From: Odoribacter lunatus
GTDB taxonomy: Bacteria; Bacteroidota; Bacteroidia; Bacteroidales; Marinifilaceae
Direction of reading: 5' to 3'
Length of the DNA stretch: 64,000 nucleotides
Assembly (NCBI RefSeq): GCF_943193135.1
Contig: NZ_CALPCZ010000003.1
Span: 1 to 64,000, forward strand
Position numbers and translations under genes: made by a program. The notes under the pieces were generated by a model, which did not search any database, had not been told where the DNA came from, and saw only the letters and a list, made by a program, of their open reading frames with translations. This document shows, one piece after another, positions 36,090-44,744 of this stretch (positions are counted from its first letter, which is position 1; each line of letters opens with the position of its first letter).

Positions 36090-36455
36090 TTATTTTCTCA
36101 AAGGCTGATTTTGTACTCCGTAAATTTTGGAACTCCACGGTGAATATTGTTTGGGTGCATTGTGTATCGTGATGACATTGCTCTCTTCATCGTGTAACTC
36201 ATTGAAATACATGTGCAGACCCATGGCAATTGCGGCATTGATATCGGCATCCATCTTGATGCTCGGAGCTACTTCCGTCGCCCCCGTCTTCTTGATGCTG
36301 CTCTTTATCTTCATTTCCAGCAGTTTGGGAATGGCCATGAAGATAAGCACCAGCACGGTAAGGGACAGAAATACCACAATGATACTCACGACAGAAATGG
36401 TATATCCGCTGGCTTCCGCAGCCAGATCCGTGAAAAGTATAATTGAATTCGTCAT
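36090..36455 (-). CDS. Decarboxylase gamma/delta (OadG-type) subunit
   Basis: 121 residues. A single N-terminal membrane helix (SVVSIIVVFLSLTVLVLIFMAIPKLL, about residues 21-46) is followed by a charged cytoplasmic tail ending SPWSSKIYGVQNQPLRK, an aromatic/basic end like that of other OadG proteins. It anchors the carboxyltransferase to the membrane. Position between the alpha and biotin-carrier genes supports the call; sequence alone would be weak. Confidence 0.82.
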   Translation of the reverse strand: MTNSIILFTDLAAEASGYTISVVSIIVVFLSLTVLVLIFMAIPKLLEMKIKSSIKKTGATEVAPSIKMDADINAAIAMGLHMYFNELHDEESNVITIHNAPKQYSPWSSKIYGVQNQPLRK

Positions 36456-36466
36456 ATTTCTTTATT

Positions 36467-38029
36467 TTACAAAGGTATATTACTGTGTTTCTTCGGCGGA
36501 TTGACCACTTTCTTCGTACGCAGACTTTCGAAAGCGCGGATCACGCGGAAACGGGTATTGCGCGGTTCGATGACATCATCGATATATCCGTAGGAAGCGG
36601 CCTGATACGGATTGGCGAATGCCTCGTCGTAAGCGTTGGTCTTTTCCTGGATGAACTTGGCCTTTTCTTCCGCATCCTCGATAGCGGCCACTTCTTTTCC
36701 GTAAAGAACCTCGATGGCGCCGGAAGCACCCATAACGGCGATTTGAGCCGAAGGCCATGCGTAGTTGGCATCGCCGCGCAGCTGCTTGCAGGACATAACG
36801 TCATGAGCACCGCCGTAAGACTTGCGCAGAGTAACGGTTACCTTCGGTACGGTAGCCTCGCCGTATGCAAACAGCAGCTTGGCACCGTGGATGATGATAC
36901 CGCCGTATTCCTGACCGCTGCCCGGCAGGAATCCCGGAACGTCTACCAGCGTCAGAATCGGAATATTGAAACAGTCGCAGAAACGTACGAAACGGGCTGC
37001 CTTGCGGGAAGCCTGAATATCCAGTACGCCTGCCAGGAAATTAGGCTGGTTGGCGATGACACCCACCGGCATACCGCCCATGCGGCAGAAACCTACGATG
37101 ATGTTCTTGGCGAAATTGCGGTGTACTTCGAGGAACTCCCCGTTGTCCACAATGGCTTCGATTACCTGGAGCATATCGTAAGGCTGGTTGGGGTTGTCCG
37201 GAATCAATTCGTTCAGACTGTCTTCCAGACGGTCGATCGGGTCGGTGCAGTCGATCATCGGTGCATCTTCCAGATTGTTGGAAGGCAGGTAAGACAACAG
37301 CTTGCGGATAATCTGGATACCTTCTTCCTCGCTCTCCACCTTGAAATGGGCAACGCCTGATTTCGAAGAGTGAACGCCCGAACCGCCCAGGTCCTCCGTG
37401 CTGATATCTTCGCCGGTAACGGTTTTTACCACCTTCGGACCGGTAACGAACATATAGGAAGTCTCATCGGTCATAAGAATAAAGTCAGTAAGGGCGGGAG
37501 AATAAACGGCTCCTCCCGCGCAGGGGCCGAAAATGGCGGAAATCTGCGGAATCACTCCGGAAGCCAGAATATTGCGTTCGAAAATTTCAGCGTAGCCGGC
37601 CAGTGAGGTGACACCCTCCTGAATACGGGCACCGCCGGAATCGTTCAGGCCGATGACCGGAGCACCGGCAACCATCGCCTTGTCCATCACCTTGCAGATT
37701 TTTTGTGCCAGCGTTTCGGACAATGCGCCGCCGAACACAGTGAAATCCTGTGCGAACACGAATACCAGACGTCCGTCGATAGTACCCTGTCCGGTTACCA
37801 CACCGTCGCCCAGAAATTTGGTCTTCTCCATGCCGAAATTGGTACACCGGTGTGTGACGAACATGTCGAACTCTTCGAAACTGCCGTCGTCCAGCAGCAT
37901 TTCGATACGTTCACGGGCTGTCTGTTTCCCTTTTTTGTGCTGGGACTCGATCCTTTTTTCACCACCGCCTAACTTCGCGGTTGCGCGAAGTTCGATCAGT
38001 TTTTTTACTTTATCTTGATTTGTAATCAT
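36467..38029 (-). CDS. mmdA: Methylmalonyl-CoA decarboxylase alpha (carboxyltransferase) subunit
   Basis: About 520 residues. Carboxyltransferase of the propionyl-CoA carboxylase beta family: [78 protein letters not shown], and [34 protein letters not shown]-type C-terminal site. ATG 38029 is chosen from the family start [11 protein letters not shown]; the longer frame to 38071 overlaps a hairpin. It transfers CO2 from methylmalonyl-CoA to biotin, releasing propionyl-CoA. The neighbours (epimerase, gamma, biotin carrier, beta) favour the decarboxylase over a plain carboxylase. Confidence 0.92.
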   Translation of the reverse strand: MITNQDKVKKLIELRATAKLGGGEKRIESQHKKGKQTARERIEMLLDDGSFEEFDMFVTHRCTNFGMEKTKFLGDGVVTGQGTIDGRLVFVFAQDFTVFGGALSETLAQKICKVMDKAMVAGAPVIGLNDSGGARIQEGVTSLAGYAEIFERNILASGVIPQISAIFGPCAGGAVYSPALTDFILMTDETSYMFVTGPKVVKTVTGEDISTEDLGGSGVHSSKSGVAHFKVESEEEGIQIIRKLLSYLPSNNLEDAPMIDCTDPIDRLEDSLNELIPDNPNQPYDMLQVIEAIVDNGEFLEVHRNFAKNIIVGFCRMGGMPVGVIANQPNFLAGVLDIQASRKAARFVRFCDCFNIPILTLVDVPGFLPGSGQEYGGIIIHGAKLLFAYGEATVPKVTVTLRKSYGGAHDVMSCKQLRGDANYAWPSAQIAVMGASGAIEVLYGKEVAAIEDAEEKAKFIQEKTNAYDEAFANPYQAASYGYIDDVIEPRNTRFRVIRAFESLRTKKVVNPPKKHSNIPL

Positions 38030-38058
38030 ATAGGGTTTGAATTTATGATGTTTATAAA

Positions 38059-38091
38059 GGAAAAAGCCCATATCCTCCCGGATACGGGCTT
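38059..38091 (-). terminator. Attenuating hairpin between mce and mmdA
   Basis: On the minus strand AAGCCC, mismatch, TATCC pairs with GGATA, mismatch, GGGCTT, followed by TTTTTCC. It may lower read-through from the epimerase gene into mmdA, or mark a separate start for mmdA. Confidence 0.5.
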
Positions 38092-38101
38092 CATGACCGT
38101 T

Positions 38102-38506
38102 TTATTTCTTACCGCAGAGTTCGGTTAATACCCGGTTGGTGGATTTCGGATGCAGGAATCCGATGCGCAGACCTTCCGCACCGCCGCGGGGGGCTTTGTC
38201 AATCAGCTGGCAGCCGGCTGCTTCCGCGTCGTTCAGCGCCTGAGCCACATCGTCCACGGCAAAAGCCATGTGGTGCATGCCGCCGCCGTTCTTCTCCACG
38301 AATTTACCGATAGGACCTTCCGGATCGGTTGATTCGAGCAATTCGATCTTCGTCTGGCCTACCTGGAAAAAAGCCGTTTTCACTTTCTGGTCTTTTACTT
38401 CTTCAATGGCATAGCACTTCAAGCCCAGTACTTTCTCGTAGAAAGGGATAGCCTCGTCCAGACTTTTTACGGCAATGCCGATGTGTTCAATATGAGTTGG
38501 TGTCAT
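38102..38506 (-). CDS. mce: Methylmalonyl-CoA epimerase
   Basis: 134 residues, the standard length. Vicinal-oxygen-chelate fold with metal ligands in HIEHIGIAV, KIELLE and GMHHMAFAVDD, plus the family end HPKSTNRVLTELCG. It interconverts R- and S-methylmalonyl-CoA, feeding the decarboxylase encoded just downstream in the succinate-to-propionate pathway. First gene of the operon, with a TAnnTTTG box 50 bases upstream. Confidence 0.93.
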   Translation of the reverse strand: MTPTHIEHIGIAVKSLDEAIPFYEKVLGLKCYAIEEVKDQKVKTAFFQVGQTKIELLESTDPEGPIGKFVEKNGGGMHHMAFAVDDVAQALNDAEAAGCQLIDKAPRGGAEGLRIGFLHPKSTNRVLTELCGKK

Positions 38507-38555
38507 AAATAATGAAATTAAAAAATAAATTAACTGTATATCAATAAAATATATT

Positions 38556-38563
38556 CAAAAATA
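38556..38563 (-). promoter_or_regulatory. -7 box for the mce-decarboxylase operon
   Basis: Minus-strand TATTTTTG fits TAnnTTTG, 50 bases before the mce start. The -33 element is not recognisable. Confidence 0.4.
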
Positions 38564-38674
38564 CCTTACATCACAATAAACCTTCTTCTTCTGGATTGAA
38601 GAATGAAAACGTTTCCCGTGAAAAAACATCCAAAATTACTCATACTTATTTCGATAATCAAAAAAAGTAGCACA

Positions 38675-38682
38675 TATTTTTG
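38675..38682 (+). promoter_or_regulatory. Possible -7 box for the small membrane protein gene
   Basis: TATTTTTG, 90 bases upstream of the ATG at 38773, without a clear -33 box. Tentative. Confidence 0.25.
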
Positions 38683-38772
38683 ATAATTTTCATTAAAAAT
38701 ATTAGAAAACAAGTAATGAACTTTTTCTTACTTTCTGGCGTATATGAATCGGAAACCATAAAATAAAAAATT

Positions 38773-39210
38773 ATGAACAGACAACGTTTTGCCATATTTA
38801 TTGTAGGAATAATAGGATTAGTAGCTACGTTTTTACCGTGGTATTATGTCGAAATGGTCGGTAACCTTACGGGAGTATTTTCCTCGGGCTGGTTTACCTT
38901 CATCATGTTTCTTTTGGTGCTTTTTTTAGCCATCCGGCGGGATATGGGAAAAGATGTTTCCAAAGGAACGCTGTGGCTGATGTCCCTTTGCGGTATCGTA
39001 GCGGGAATTGTGGTATTGTGGCGGATCATGGATATTGATTTCTCGCAGGATACCATGATGAGTTTAAGCGGACGCATGAGCGGCATTATGGCAAATGAAG
39101 TGAGCATACGTTACGGGGCATGGCTTGTTGTTATCGCCGGCTTTTGCGTTCCATTGACTGCCATTATTTTCAGAAACAAGCGTACCGCATTGAACGAGCG
39201 TTACGATTGA
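38773..39210 (+). CDS. Small four-helix membrane protein, unknown
   Basis: I do not recognise a named family. 145 residues with four hydrophobic segments (FAIFIVGIIGLVATFLPWYYV, SGWFTFIMFLLVLFLAI, LWLMSLCGIVAGIVVLW, YGAWLVVIAGFCVPLTAII) and a short basic end. Good codon usage and a conserved-looking layout argue that it is real. It stands alone between the mce operon and a fucosidase gene. Confidence 0.65.
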   Translation: MNRQRFAIFIVGIIGLVATFLPWYYVEMVGNLTGVFSSGWFTFIMFLLVLFLAIRRDMGKDVSKGTLWLMSLCGIVAGIVVLWRIMDIDFSQDTMMSLSGRMSGIMANEVSIRYGAWLVVIAGFCVPLTAIIFRNKRTALNERYD

Positions 39211-39285
39211 AAGAATCTTTTTTCGCTAACATTCACGGTTTTATTTTTATAAATACTATTTTTATCCCCATAAATTATTTATGGG

Positions 39286-41361
39286 ATGTTGAGGATATTT
39301 TTTATTTTATTTGTGGGAATAAATGTCGTTTACGGACAAGTAAAGCCCGATTCTGCTTGGATGAATCAGAAATATTCCATGTTCATTCATTGGGGATTGT
39401 ATTCTGAATTGGGCGGAGTCTGGAACGATAAACCGATAATTAGCGGATACAGCGAACAAATACAGTCACATGGCGGAATATTCAGTGATTGGTATGCCGA
39501 AGTGGTACGCAGTTTTAATCCCGTGAAATGGAATGCGGAAGAGGTAGTCGGGCTGGCGCAGAAAGCAGGGATGAAATCCATTGTTTTTACCTCCAAACAT
39601 CACGACGGATTCTGCATGTACCATTCCCAATATACGGACTATAATATAGTGGATGCCACTCCTTTTAAACGGGATGTCATGAAAGAACTGGCGGAGGCTT
39701 GCCGGAAAAAGGGCATGCGTTTTGGGGTATACTTTTCATTGATAGACTGGCATTTCCCGCAGGCTTATCCGATTTCCAGCCACAATGCCGACCCGCTGAC
39801 GCCCGAACACTATGAATACAACCTGAAACAGGTGGAGGAAATAATGACCGGATACGGCCCTATATCCGAAATTTGGTTTGATATGGGGTCTTTGACACCG
39901 GAACAGAGCCGGGGATTGTATGCGTTGGTCAGCCGTCTGCAACCTCGGTGCATGATTAGCGGACGCTTGGGCAACGATTGTTCGGATTTTAGTGTTATGG
40001 CGGACAATGAATATCCCGATTATAAAATAGGTGTGCCGTGGCAGACTGCGGCCTCTTTTTTTCCTGAGACCTGGGGCTACCGCTCCTGGCAGCAGCGGGG
40101 AGAAGTGGCGGACAAAGTGCATGAAAAGATAGAGAGCCTGATAAAAATTGTCAGCCGTGGAGGCAACTATCTGCTGAACATCGGACCGATGGGGGATGGC
40201 AGTGTTATACCTTTTGAGCAGGAAGTATTAATGGGCATAGGGGCATGGCTGGATAAATACGGCGAGGCGATTTACGGGGTACAGGCGAATCCGTTCGATT
40301 ATTTTGCGGAGTGGGGCGATATAACGGTCAAAGGAAATAATCTCTATCTTTTTGTAGAAAAAGAAAACCGTCCGGAACGCATTTTACTCGAAGGACTGAA
40401 AGGAAAAATAAAACAGGCGGAGTATATTGGCGGAAAACCGCTGAAAACCGCCGAAGAGAAAGGAACCTGGGCTGTTTACCCGGAACCGGAAAGCACGCCT
40501 GAATTGCCGGTAGAGGTTATTCGCATAGAATTGGAAGAAGGTTTTGAAATACTTCCGCTGCATGCTTTTGTGACGGGTAGAACCTTGACATGCGAAAATG
40601 CGGTGCCTTTGTATGCTTATTCGAGTATGGACTATTATACGGGATTCAGGAGTATCATCGCTTATAATTGGGGAATACAGACCTCTGCGAAACAGTTGAA
40701 GCCGGTGATTTTCTATACGGAAGAAGAGCAGGGGAAAAAAATCGTATTGACCGTGGACGGTACGGAAAAAGAGTTCCTATTGGAAGGCGGAAAAAAACAG
40801 CATCCGCAGCCCTCGAAAATCAAATGGGGCAGCTTGTACCGGAAACGCTCGGGAGGTCTCTTGGGAAGTATACCGGAAGTGATGCTTATCAACGGACGAC
40901 CGGCCGGCGAGGGATGGCAGCTGTGCGAGAACTGGCAGAACGGGGAAAAATGGGAAATCCCGGCGGGAGAGAGGCGTTCCTTCCTGTTCTGGCAGGAGAT
41001 AGAAGCGGACCGGGAAACCGATGCCGCGGTTGAGATAGGAAGCGGAAATGGTGTCATGGTGCTGCTGAACGGGCAAGTCCTGACGACGCACTCCTCCGGA
41101 AGGGGGAACGGGTATAACAAAGAAAAGGTGCTCCTTCCTCTGAAAAAAGGGAAAAACACCTTGTTGATAAAAACCTACAACCGTTTTGAGAAGACACTGT
41201 GTTTCAGTCTCCGGCCTTTGGAAGACTTCCCGGTGTACAGACTGGAAACGGATGCCTGTCCGTTGAAATCCCGTTCCTGGCACACCTGCGGCATCCGCTT
41301 GGCGAATCCGGAAACCCGCAACAGTGCCATGCGGCTCAATAATTTGAAAATACGCTATTGA
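39286..41361 (+). CDS. Alpha-L-fucosidase, GH29 family (large form)
   Basis: 691 residues. A short signal peptide (IFFILFVGINVVYG) is followed by the GH29 barrel: MFIHWGLYSELGG, FTSKHHDGFCMYHS and EIWFDMGS with the nucleophile D199. The catalytic domain ends with SRGGNYLLNIGPMGDGSV. About 340 further residues contain beta-sandwich modules, one resembling a sugar-binding jelly roll (RSFLFWQEIEAD...VEIGSGNGVMVLLNGQ). It removes fucose from glycans in the periplasm or at the surface. Not next to a SusCD locus, unlike the fucosidase at 52722. Confidence 0.9.
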   Translation: MLRIFFILFVGINVVYGQVKPDSAWMNQKYSMFIHWGLYSELGGVWNDKPIISGYSEQIQSHGGIFSDWYAEVVRSFNPVKWNAEEVVGLAQKAGMKSIVFTSKHHDGFCMYHSQYTDYNIVDATPFKRDVMKELAEACRKKGMRFGVYFSLIDWHFPQAYPISSHNADPLTPEHYEYNLKQVEEIMTGYGPISEIWFDMGSLTPEQSRGLYALVSRLQPRCMISGRLGNDCSDFSVMADNEYPDYKIGVPWQTAASFFPETWGYRSWQQRGEVADKVHEKIESLIKIVSRGGNYLLNIGPMGDGSVIPFEQEVLMGIGAWLDKYGEAIYGVQANPFDYFAEWGDITVKGNNLYLFVEKENRPERILLEGLKGKIKQAEYIGGKPLKTAEEKGTWAVYPEPESTPELPVEVIRIELEEGFEILPLHAFVTGRTLTCENAVPLYAYSSMDYYTGFRSIIAYNWGIQTSAKQLKPVIFYTEEEQGKKIVLTVDGTEKEFLLEGGKKQHPQPSKIKWGSLYRKRSGGLLGSIPEVMLINGRPAGEGWQLCENWQNGEKWEIPAGERRSFLFWQEIEADRETDAAVEIGSGNGVMVLLNGQVLTTHSSGRGNGYNKEKVLLPLKKGKNTLLIKTYNRFEKTLCFSLRPLEDFPVYRLETDACPLKSRSWHTCGIRLANPETRNSAMRLNNLKIRY

Positions 41362-41386
41362 TGAATTAATATTATATAGAAAAGAT

Positions 41387-42775
41387 ATGTTTGAGGCTAC
41401 GATTTATAAAAACAGAAGAAAAGCATTAAAAGAAAAAGTAAGCAACGGGTTGGTACTGATTCTCGGAAACGGGGAATCGCCGGCAAATTATCCGGACAAT
41501 ACCTACAAATTCCGTCAGGACAGCACCTTCCTTTACTTCTTCGGTTTGGATATGCCGGGATTTGCCGGCGTGCTGGATGCGGATTCCGGCAAAGAATACT
41601 TGTTTGGGAATGATGTCGATATGGACGATATTATCTGGATGGGACCGCAACCGAAAGTAAAAGAACTGGGCGAGAAAATCGGAGTGGAAAATACAAGCCC
41701 TTTTGCCGGATTGGCCGATATGCTTCGGCAAGCGATAGCAGAGGGAAGGAGAATTCATTTCCTGCCTCCCTACCGACATGCGAATATGCTGCAGATAGAA
41801 GAATTATTGGGGATTCGCCCCGAATTGCAGAAAAAATATGCATCCCTCGAATTGATACACGCTGTTGTTGCTTTACGTTCCGTAAAAGAACAGTGTGAGA
41901 TAGAACAGATAACCAATGCCTGCAACATCGGATACGAGATGCACACGACAGCTATGAAAAACTGCCGTTCGGGAGTGAAAGAGCAATATGTGGCGGGATT
42001 GATAGAAGGTATTGCCGCTTCCTACGGAAAAATGGTTTCTTTTCCGGTCATATTGTCTCAAAACGGAGAAACATTGCATAATCATTATCATGGCAACATC
42101 TTGAAAAAAGGACGGATGATGCTGACGGATGCCGGTGCGGAGAACGATATGAACTACTGTTCCGATTTTACCCGGACAGTACCGGTAGACGGGAAATTCG
42201 ATTCCCGGCAGAAGGATGTGTACAACATCGTCGTGGCCTGTAATCGGAAAGCGTTGGAATTGTCCCGTCCGGGAGTGACTTATCTTTCCGTTCATCTGGA
42301 AATATGCAAGGTGTTGGCACAGGGCTTGAAAGAACTGGGCTTGATGAAGGGGGATATTGATGCGGCCGTGGCTGCCGGAGCACACGCCCTGTTCATGCCT
42401 CACGGACTAGGACACATGATGGGGCTGGATGTGCACGATATGGAGGATTTGGGACAGATTTACGTCGGCTATGACGACGAAGTACGTCCGGTAAACCAGT
42501 TCGGCACCTCTTCTTTGCGTATGGGACGGCGCCTGCAACCGGGATTCGTTGTGACCGATGAACCGGGATGTTATTTTATACCGGCGCTGATAGACCAGTG
42601 GAGACAACAGGGGTTGCACAAAGACTTTTTGGTATATGACAAGATAGAGACATTTAAAGATTTCGGCGGAATCCGTTTGGAAGACGACGTGTTGATTACG
42701 GAAGAAGGCTGCCGGGTATTGGGAGACAAACGCATTCCTATCACGGTAGGGGAAGTGGAAAATATAATGGGATAG
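41387..42775 (+). CDS. pepP: Xaa-Pro aminopeptidase (M24B)
   Basis: 462 residues. N-terminal creatinase-like domain (FRQDSTFLYFFGLDMPGFAGVLD), then the pita-bread metallopeptidase domain with the dinuclear-metal ligands: DAGAENDMNYCSDFTRT (two Asp), HGLGHMMGLDVHD (His), DEPGCYF (Glu) and GGIRLEDDVLIT (Glu). Releases N-terminal residues preceding proline. No signal peptide, so cytoplasmic. Twenty-five bases after the fucosidase and 19 before the S1-domain gene. Confidence 0.93.
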   Translation: MFEATIYKNRRKALKEKVSNGLVLILGNGESPANYPDNTYKFRQDSTFLYFFGLDMPGFAGVLDADSGKEYLFGNDVDMDDIIWMGPQPKVKELGEKIGVENTSPFAGLADMLRQAIAEGRRIHFLPPYRHANMLQIEELLGIRPELQKKYASLELIHAVVALRSVKEQCEIEQITNACNIGYEMHTTAMKNCRSGVKEQYVAGLIEGIAASYGKMVSFPVILSQNGETLHNHYHGNILKKGRMMLTDAGAENDMNYCSDFTRTVPVDGKFDSRQKDVYNIVVACNRKALELSRPGVTYLSVHLEICKVLAQGLKELGLMKGDIDAAVAAGAHALFMPHGLGHMMGLDVHDMEDLGQIYVGYDDEVRPVNQFGTSSLRMGRRLQPGFVVTDEPGCYFIPALIDQWRQQGLHKDFLVYDKIETFKDFGGIRLEDDVLITEEGCRVLGDKRIPITVGEVENIMG

Positions 42776-42794
42776 GGACTTTTACTGCTGCAAC

Positions 42795-43634
42795 ATGATA
42801 GAAATAGGAAAATACAATACTTTACAGGTCGTAAAGGTTGTAGACTTCGGGGTATATCTGGACGGGGAAGAATGGGGGGAAATATTGTTGCCTAACGAAT
42901 ACGTCCCGAAAGATTGTTTTCCGGAAGATTACGTAAAAGTATTCATCTATTTTGATTCTGAAGACAGAATCATCGCTACGACAGAAACTCCCAATATCGC
43001 TGTAGGGGAATTTGCCCGGATGAAAGTGGTATCGGTGACATCTGTCGGCGCTTTTTTGGACTGGGGATTACGCAAAGACCTGTTCGTTCCTTTCCGTGAA
43101 CAGCGGGAAAGGATGGTGGAAGGAAAATCTTATTTGGTCTATGCTTATGTCGATAAAACGACAGACCGTATCGTTGCGACGGCAAAAATAGAGAAATACC
43201 TTGATAACGTTCCTGTTGATTATAAGCCGGGACAGGAAGTGGATGTATTGATAGCCCGCCAATCCGATTTAGGGTATAGTGTTATTGTAGACAATCTTTA
43301 TTGGGGACTTGTATACCGGAATGAAATATTCCGTCCTTTGAAACTGGGGCAGAAATTGAAAGGCTATATCAAAGCGGTGCGGGAAGACGAGAAAATAGAT
43401 ATTACTTTGCAAAAGAGGGGATACAGCCGGATAGATGCTATTGTAAATAAGATACTCGAGAAACTGAAAGATAACGGAGGAATCTTGGATGTGTCCGACA
43501 AAACTGCACCGGAAATTATCTACAATCTGTTTGAATGCAGCAAGAAAGATTACAAGAAAGCTATCGGCACTCTTTTTAAAGAGAAAAAGATAGAATTGAC
43601 CGATACGGAGATAAAGCTAATTTCTCATAAGTGA
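42795..43634 (+). CDS. CvfB-like S1 RNA-binding protein
   Basis: 279 residues. It contains S1-type OB repeats (NTLQVVKVVDFGVYLDGEEWGEILLPNEY; FARMKVVSVTSVGAFLDWGLRKDLFVPFREQ; GQKLKGYIKAVREDEKIDITLQKRG). The C-terminal winged-helix stretch (NGGILDVSDKTAPEIIYNLFECSKKDYKKAIGTLFKEKKI) is the CvfB domain order. In Firmicutes CvfB affects RNA turnover and virulence gene expression; the Bacteroidetes role is unknown. It follows pepP by 19 bases. The converging region downstream contains a long palindrome instead of a clear T-tailed terminator. Confidence 0.85.
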   Translation: MIEIGKYNTLQVVKVVDFGVYLDGEEWGEILLPNEYVPKDCFPEDYVKVFIYFDSEDRIIATTETPNIAVGEFARMKVVSVTSVGAFLDWGLRKDLFVPFREQRERMVEGKSYLVYAYVDKTTDRIVATAKIEKYLDNVPVDYKPGQEVDVLIARQSDLGYSVIVDNLYWGLVYRNEIFRPLKLGQKLKGYIKAVREDEKIDITLQKRGYSRIDAIVNKILEKLKDNGGILDVSDKTAPEIIYNLFECSKKDYKKAIGTLFKEKKIELTDTEIKLISHK

Positions 43635-43692
43635 AACGCCATACGTCCGTTATGCTTTCGTATGGATGCTTGTATGTTTTTAATTTGTTTGC

Positions 43693-43730
43693 TCCGAATC
43701 AACTCCGTTTCGGAACGGAGTTGATTCGGA
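43693..43730. repeat. 38-bp near-perfect palindrome between converging genes
   Basis: TCCGAATCAACTCCGT (43693-43708) and ACGGAGTTGATTCGGA (43715-43730) are perfect complements around a 6-nt TTCGGA loop. No T tract follows on either strand, so it is unlike the intrinsic terminators elsewhere in the window. Confidence 0.85.
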
Positions 43731-43805
43731 GTTAATACGGCAGTATAACGGCAGTGTCTTTAAGAAATCCTGTACGGAAATACAGGAGCCTGCGGCGAAA
43801 AAGTA

Positions 43806-44180
43806 TCAGAACGGCAGGTCGTCGGCTTCGGGCATCGGGGGAATATCTTCTACGGTATATTGGGGTACCGGTATGTTTTCCGGAGCTTCCTGTGCCACCT
43901 TCTCGATTCTCCAGCCTTCCAGATTGGTGAAATAGGATACTTTCCCCTGATTTTCCCATTTTCTGCCTCGTACATTAAAATATACCTTGATATTTTCATT
44001 TAGTTGGATATTTTCCAACAAATCGCAACGGTCTTGAATAAGTTGTATTTTGACAAAATCATTCCATTGGGGATTTTTTTCATTCTCCACTTCGATGACA
44101 AATTCCCTTTTCTGGAACTTGTCGCTGATATGTTGGGTATCTTCTTTAAAAATGAGTTTACCGCTAATTTCGTAATTCAT
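43806..44180 (-). CDS. DUF3127 family protein (SSB-like)
   Basis: About 124 residues. MNYEISGKLIFKEDTQHISDKFQKREFVIEV starts an OB-fold-like core; the acidic, aromatic end PPMPEADDLPF resembles the tip of single-stranded DNA-binding proteins that recruits partners. The family is common in Bacteroidetes and uncharacterised. ATG 44180 is chosen because the family starts there; the longer frame (to 44240) adds unrelated residues. Confidence 0.82.
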   Translation of the reverse strand: MNYEISGKLIFKEDTQHISDKFQKREFVIEVENEKNPQWNDFVKIQLIQDRCDLLENIQLNENIKVYFNVRGRKWENQGKVSYFTNLEGWRIEKVAQEAPENIPVPQYTVEDIPPMPEADDLPF

Positions 44181-44291
44181 GGTTTTTAAAAATTTGACTG
44201 CAAATGTGGGCAAATTTGAACGTTTTTCAAAAGAACTCAACGAAAATCTTTAATAAACATGATTAGGGGAGAGGTGAAGGTGAAAATAAAA

Positions 44292-44316
44292 GATACCTGC
44301 TTGCTAAGCAGGTATC
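44292..44316 (+). repeat. Left inverted-repeat arm of invertible promoter 3
   Basis: GATACCTGCTT, centre GCT, AAGCAGGTATC: the two half-sites are perfect complements of each other. The inner half is an exact complement of the inner half of the right arm (44566-44590), and the centre matches AGC there in reverse. Confidence 0.87.
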
Positions 44317-44565
44317 GGTGATGGGAAAGTTGAAGGAGGGTGAGGCTTTTTAAGATGTTGTTGAGGATTATTTTTAATTTTTAAATGTTAGAACCACAGC
44401 ATTTTATAAAAATTAACGATTTTATTTTGTTGTTTCCGAATTTCGTTCTAATTTTACCGTCGAAATAATGTGCAAGGAAGTTATTTGAAAAAAAAGAGTG
44501 ATTTTTACTTTGGAGATTATAGTTTTTACTTCAAAAGTGGTTACTAATAAATGATTTATAAAAGT
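44317..44565. other. Invertible promoter segment 3 (249 bp), present orientation ON
   Basis: Non-coding, AT-rich. The plus strand carries a Bacteroidetes promoter facing susC-3. About 90 bases around it align to the minus strand of segment 1 (shared GATTTTATTTTGTT, GAAnTTCnTTCTA, TCGAAA, TGTGC). The two segments are therefore homologous but lie in opposite orientations, which is direct sequence evidence that this family inverts. Confidence 0.83.
44426..44456 (+). promoter_or_regulatory. Promoter inside invertible segment 3, facing susC-3
   Basis: TTTG (44426-44429), 19 nt, then TAATTTTA (44449-44456), one base off TAnnTTTG. The spacer sequence matches that of the promoter in segment 1. As sequenced this promoter would transcribe the locus 3 operon with a leader of about 285 bases. 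Confidence 0.75.
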
Positions 44566-44590
44566 GATACCTGCTTAGCAAGCATGTACC
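44566..44590 (-). repeat. Right inverted-repeat arm of invertible promoter 3
   Basis: GATACCTGCTT, centre AGC, then AAGCATGTACC. Differences from the left arm are confined to the outer half-site. Confidence 0.87.
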
Positions 44591-44666
44591 TGTATTTTGT
44601 AACGAAAACGATTGAGTAATGATGTGTGGAGGTGATAAAGGGATTTTTAGCTGAAAATAATTAAAC

Positions 44667-44702
44667 GATTGAGCCGGATTTTTTACGGAGATCCGGTCAA
44701 TT
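44667..44702 (+). promoter_or_regulatory. Conserved hairpin in the susC-3 leader
   Basis: GATTGA...TCAATT outer stem and CCGGAT...ATCCGG inner stem around a T-rich loop. It matches the leader hairpin at 429-463 with at least one compensating base-pair change. Sits 43 bases before the start codon. Confidence 0.55.
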
Positions 44703-44744
44703 GGATTATTTTGATATAAATACTTAATTTTAAACATTTTAGTT

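Noticed and set aside
44480-44515. Alternative promoter TTTG-17 nt-TTACTTTG in segment 3
   Set aside because: The -7 box has one mismatch and the spacing is short; the promoter at 44426-44456 has correct spacing and a homologue in segment 1.
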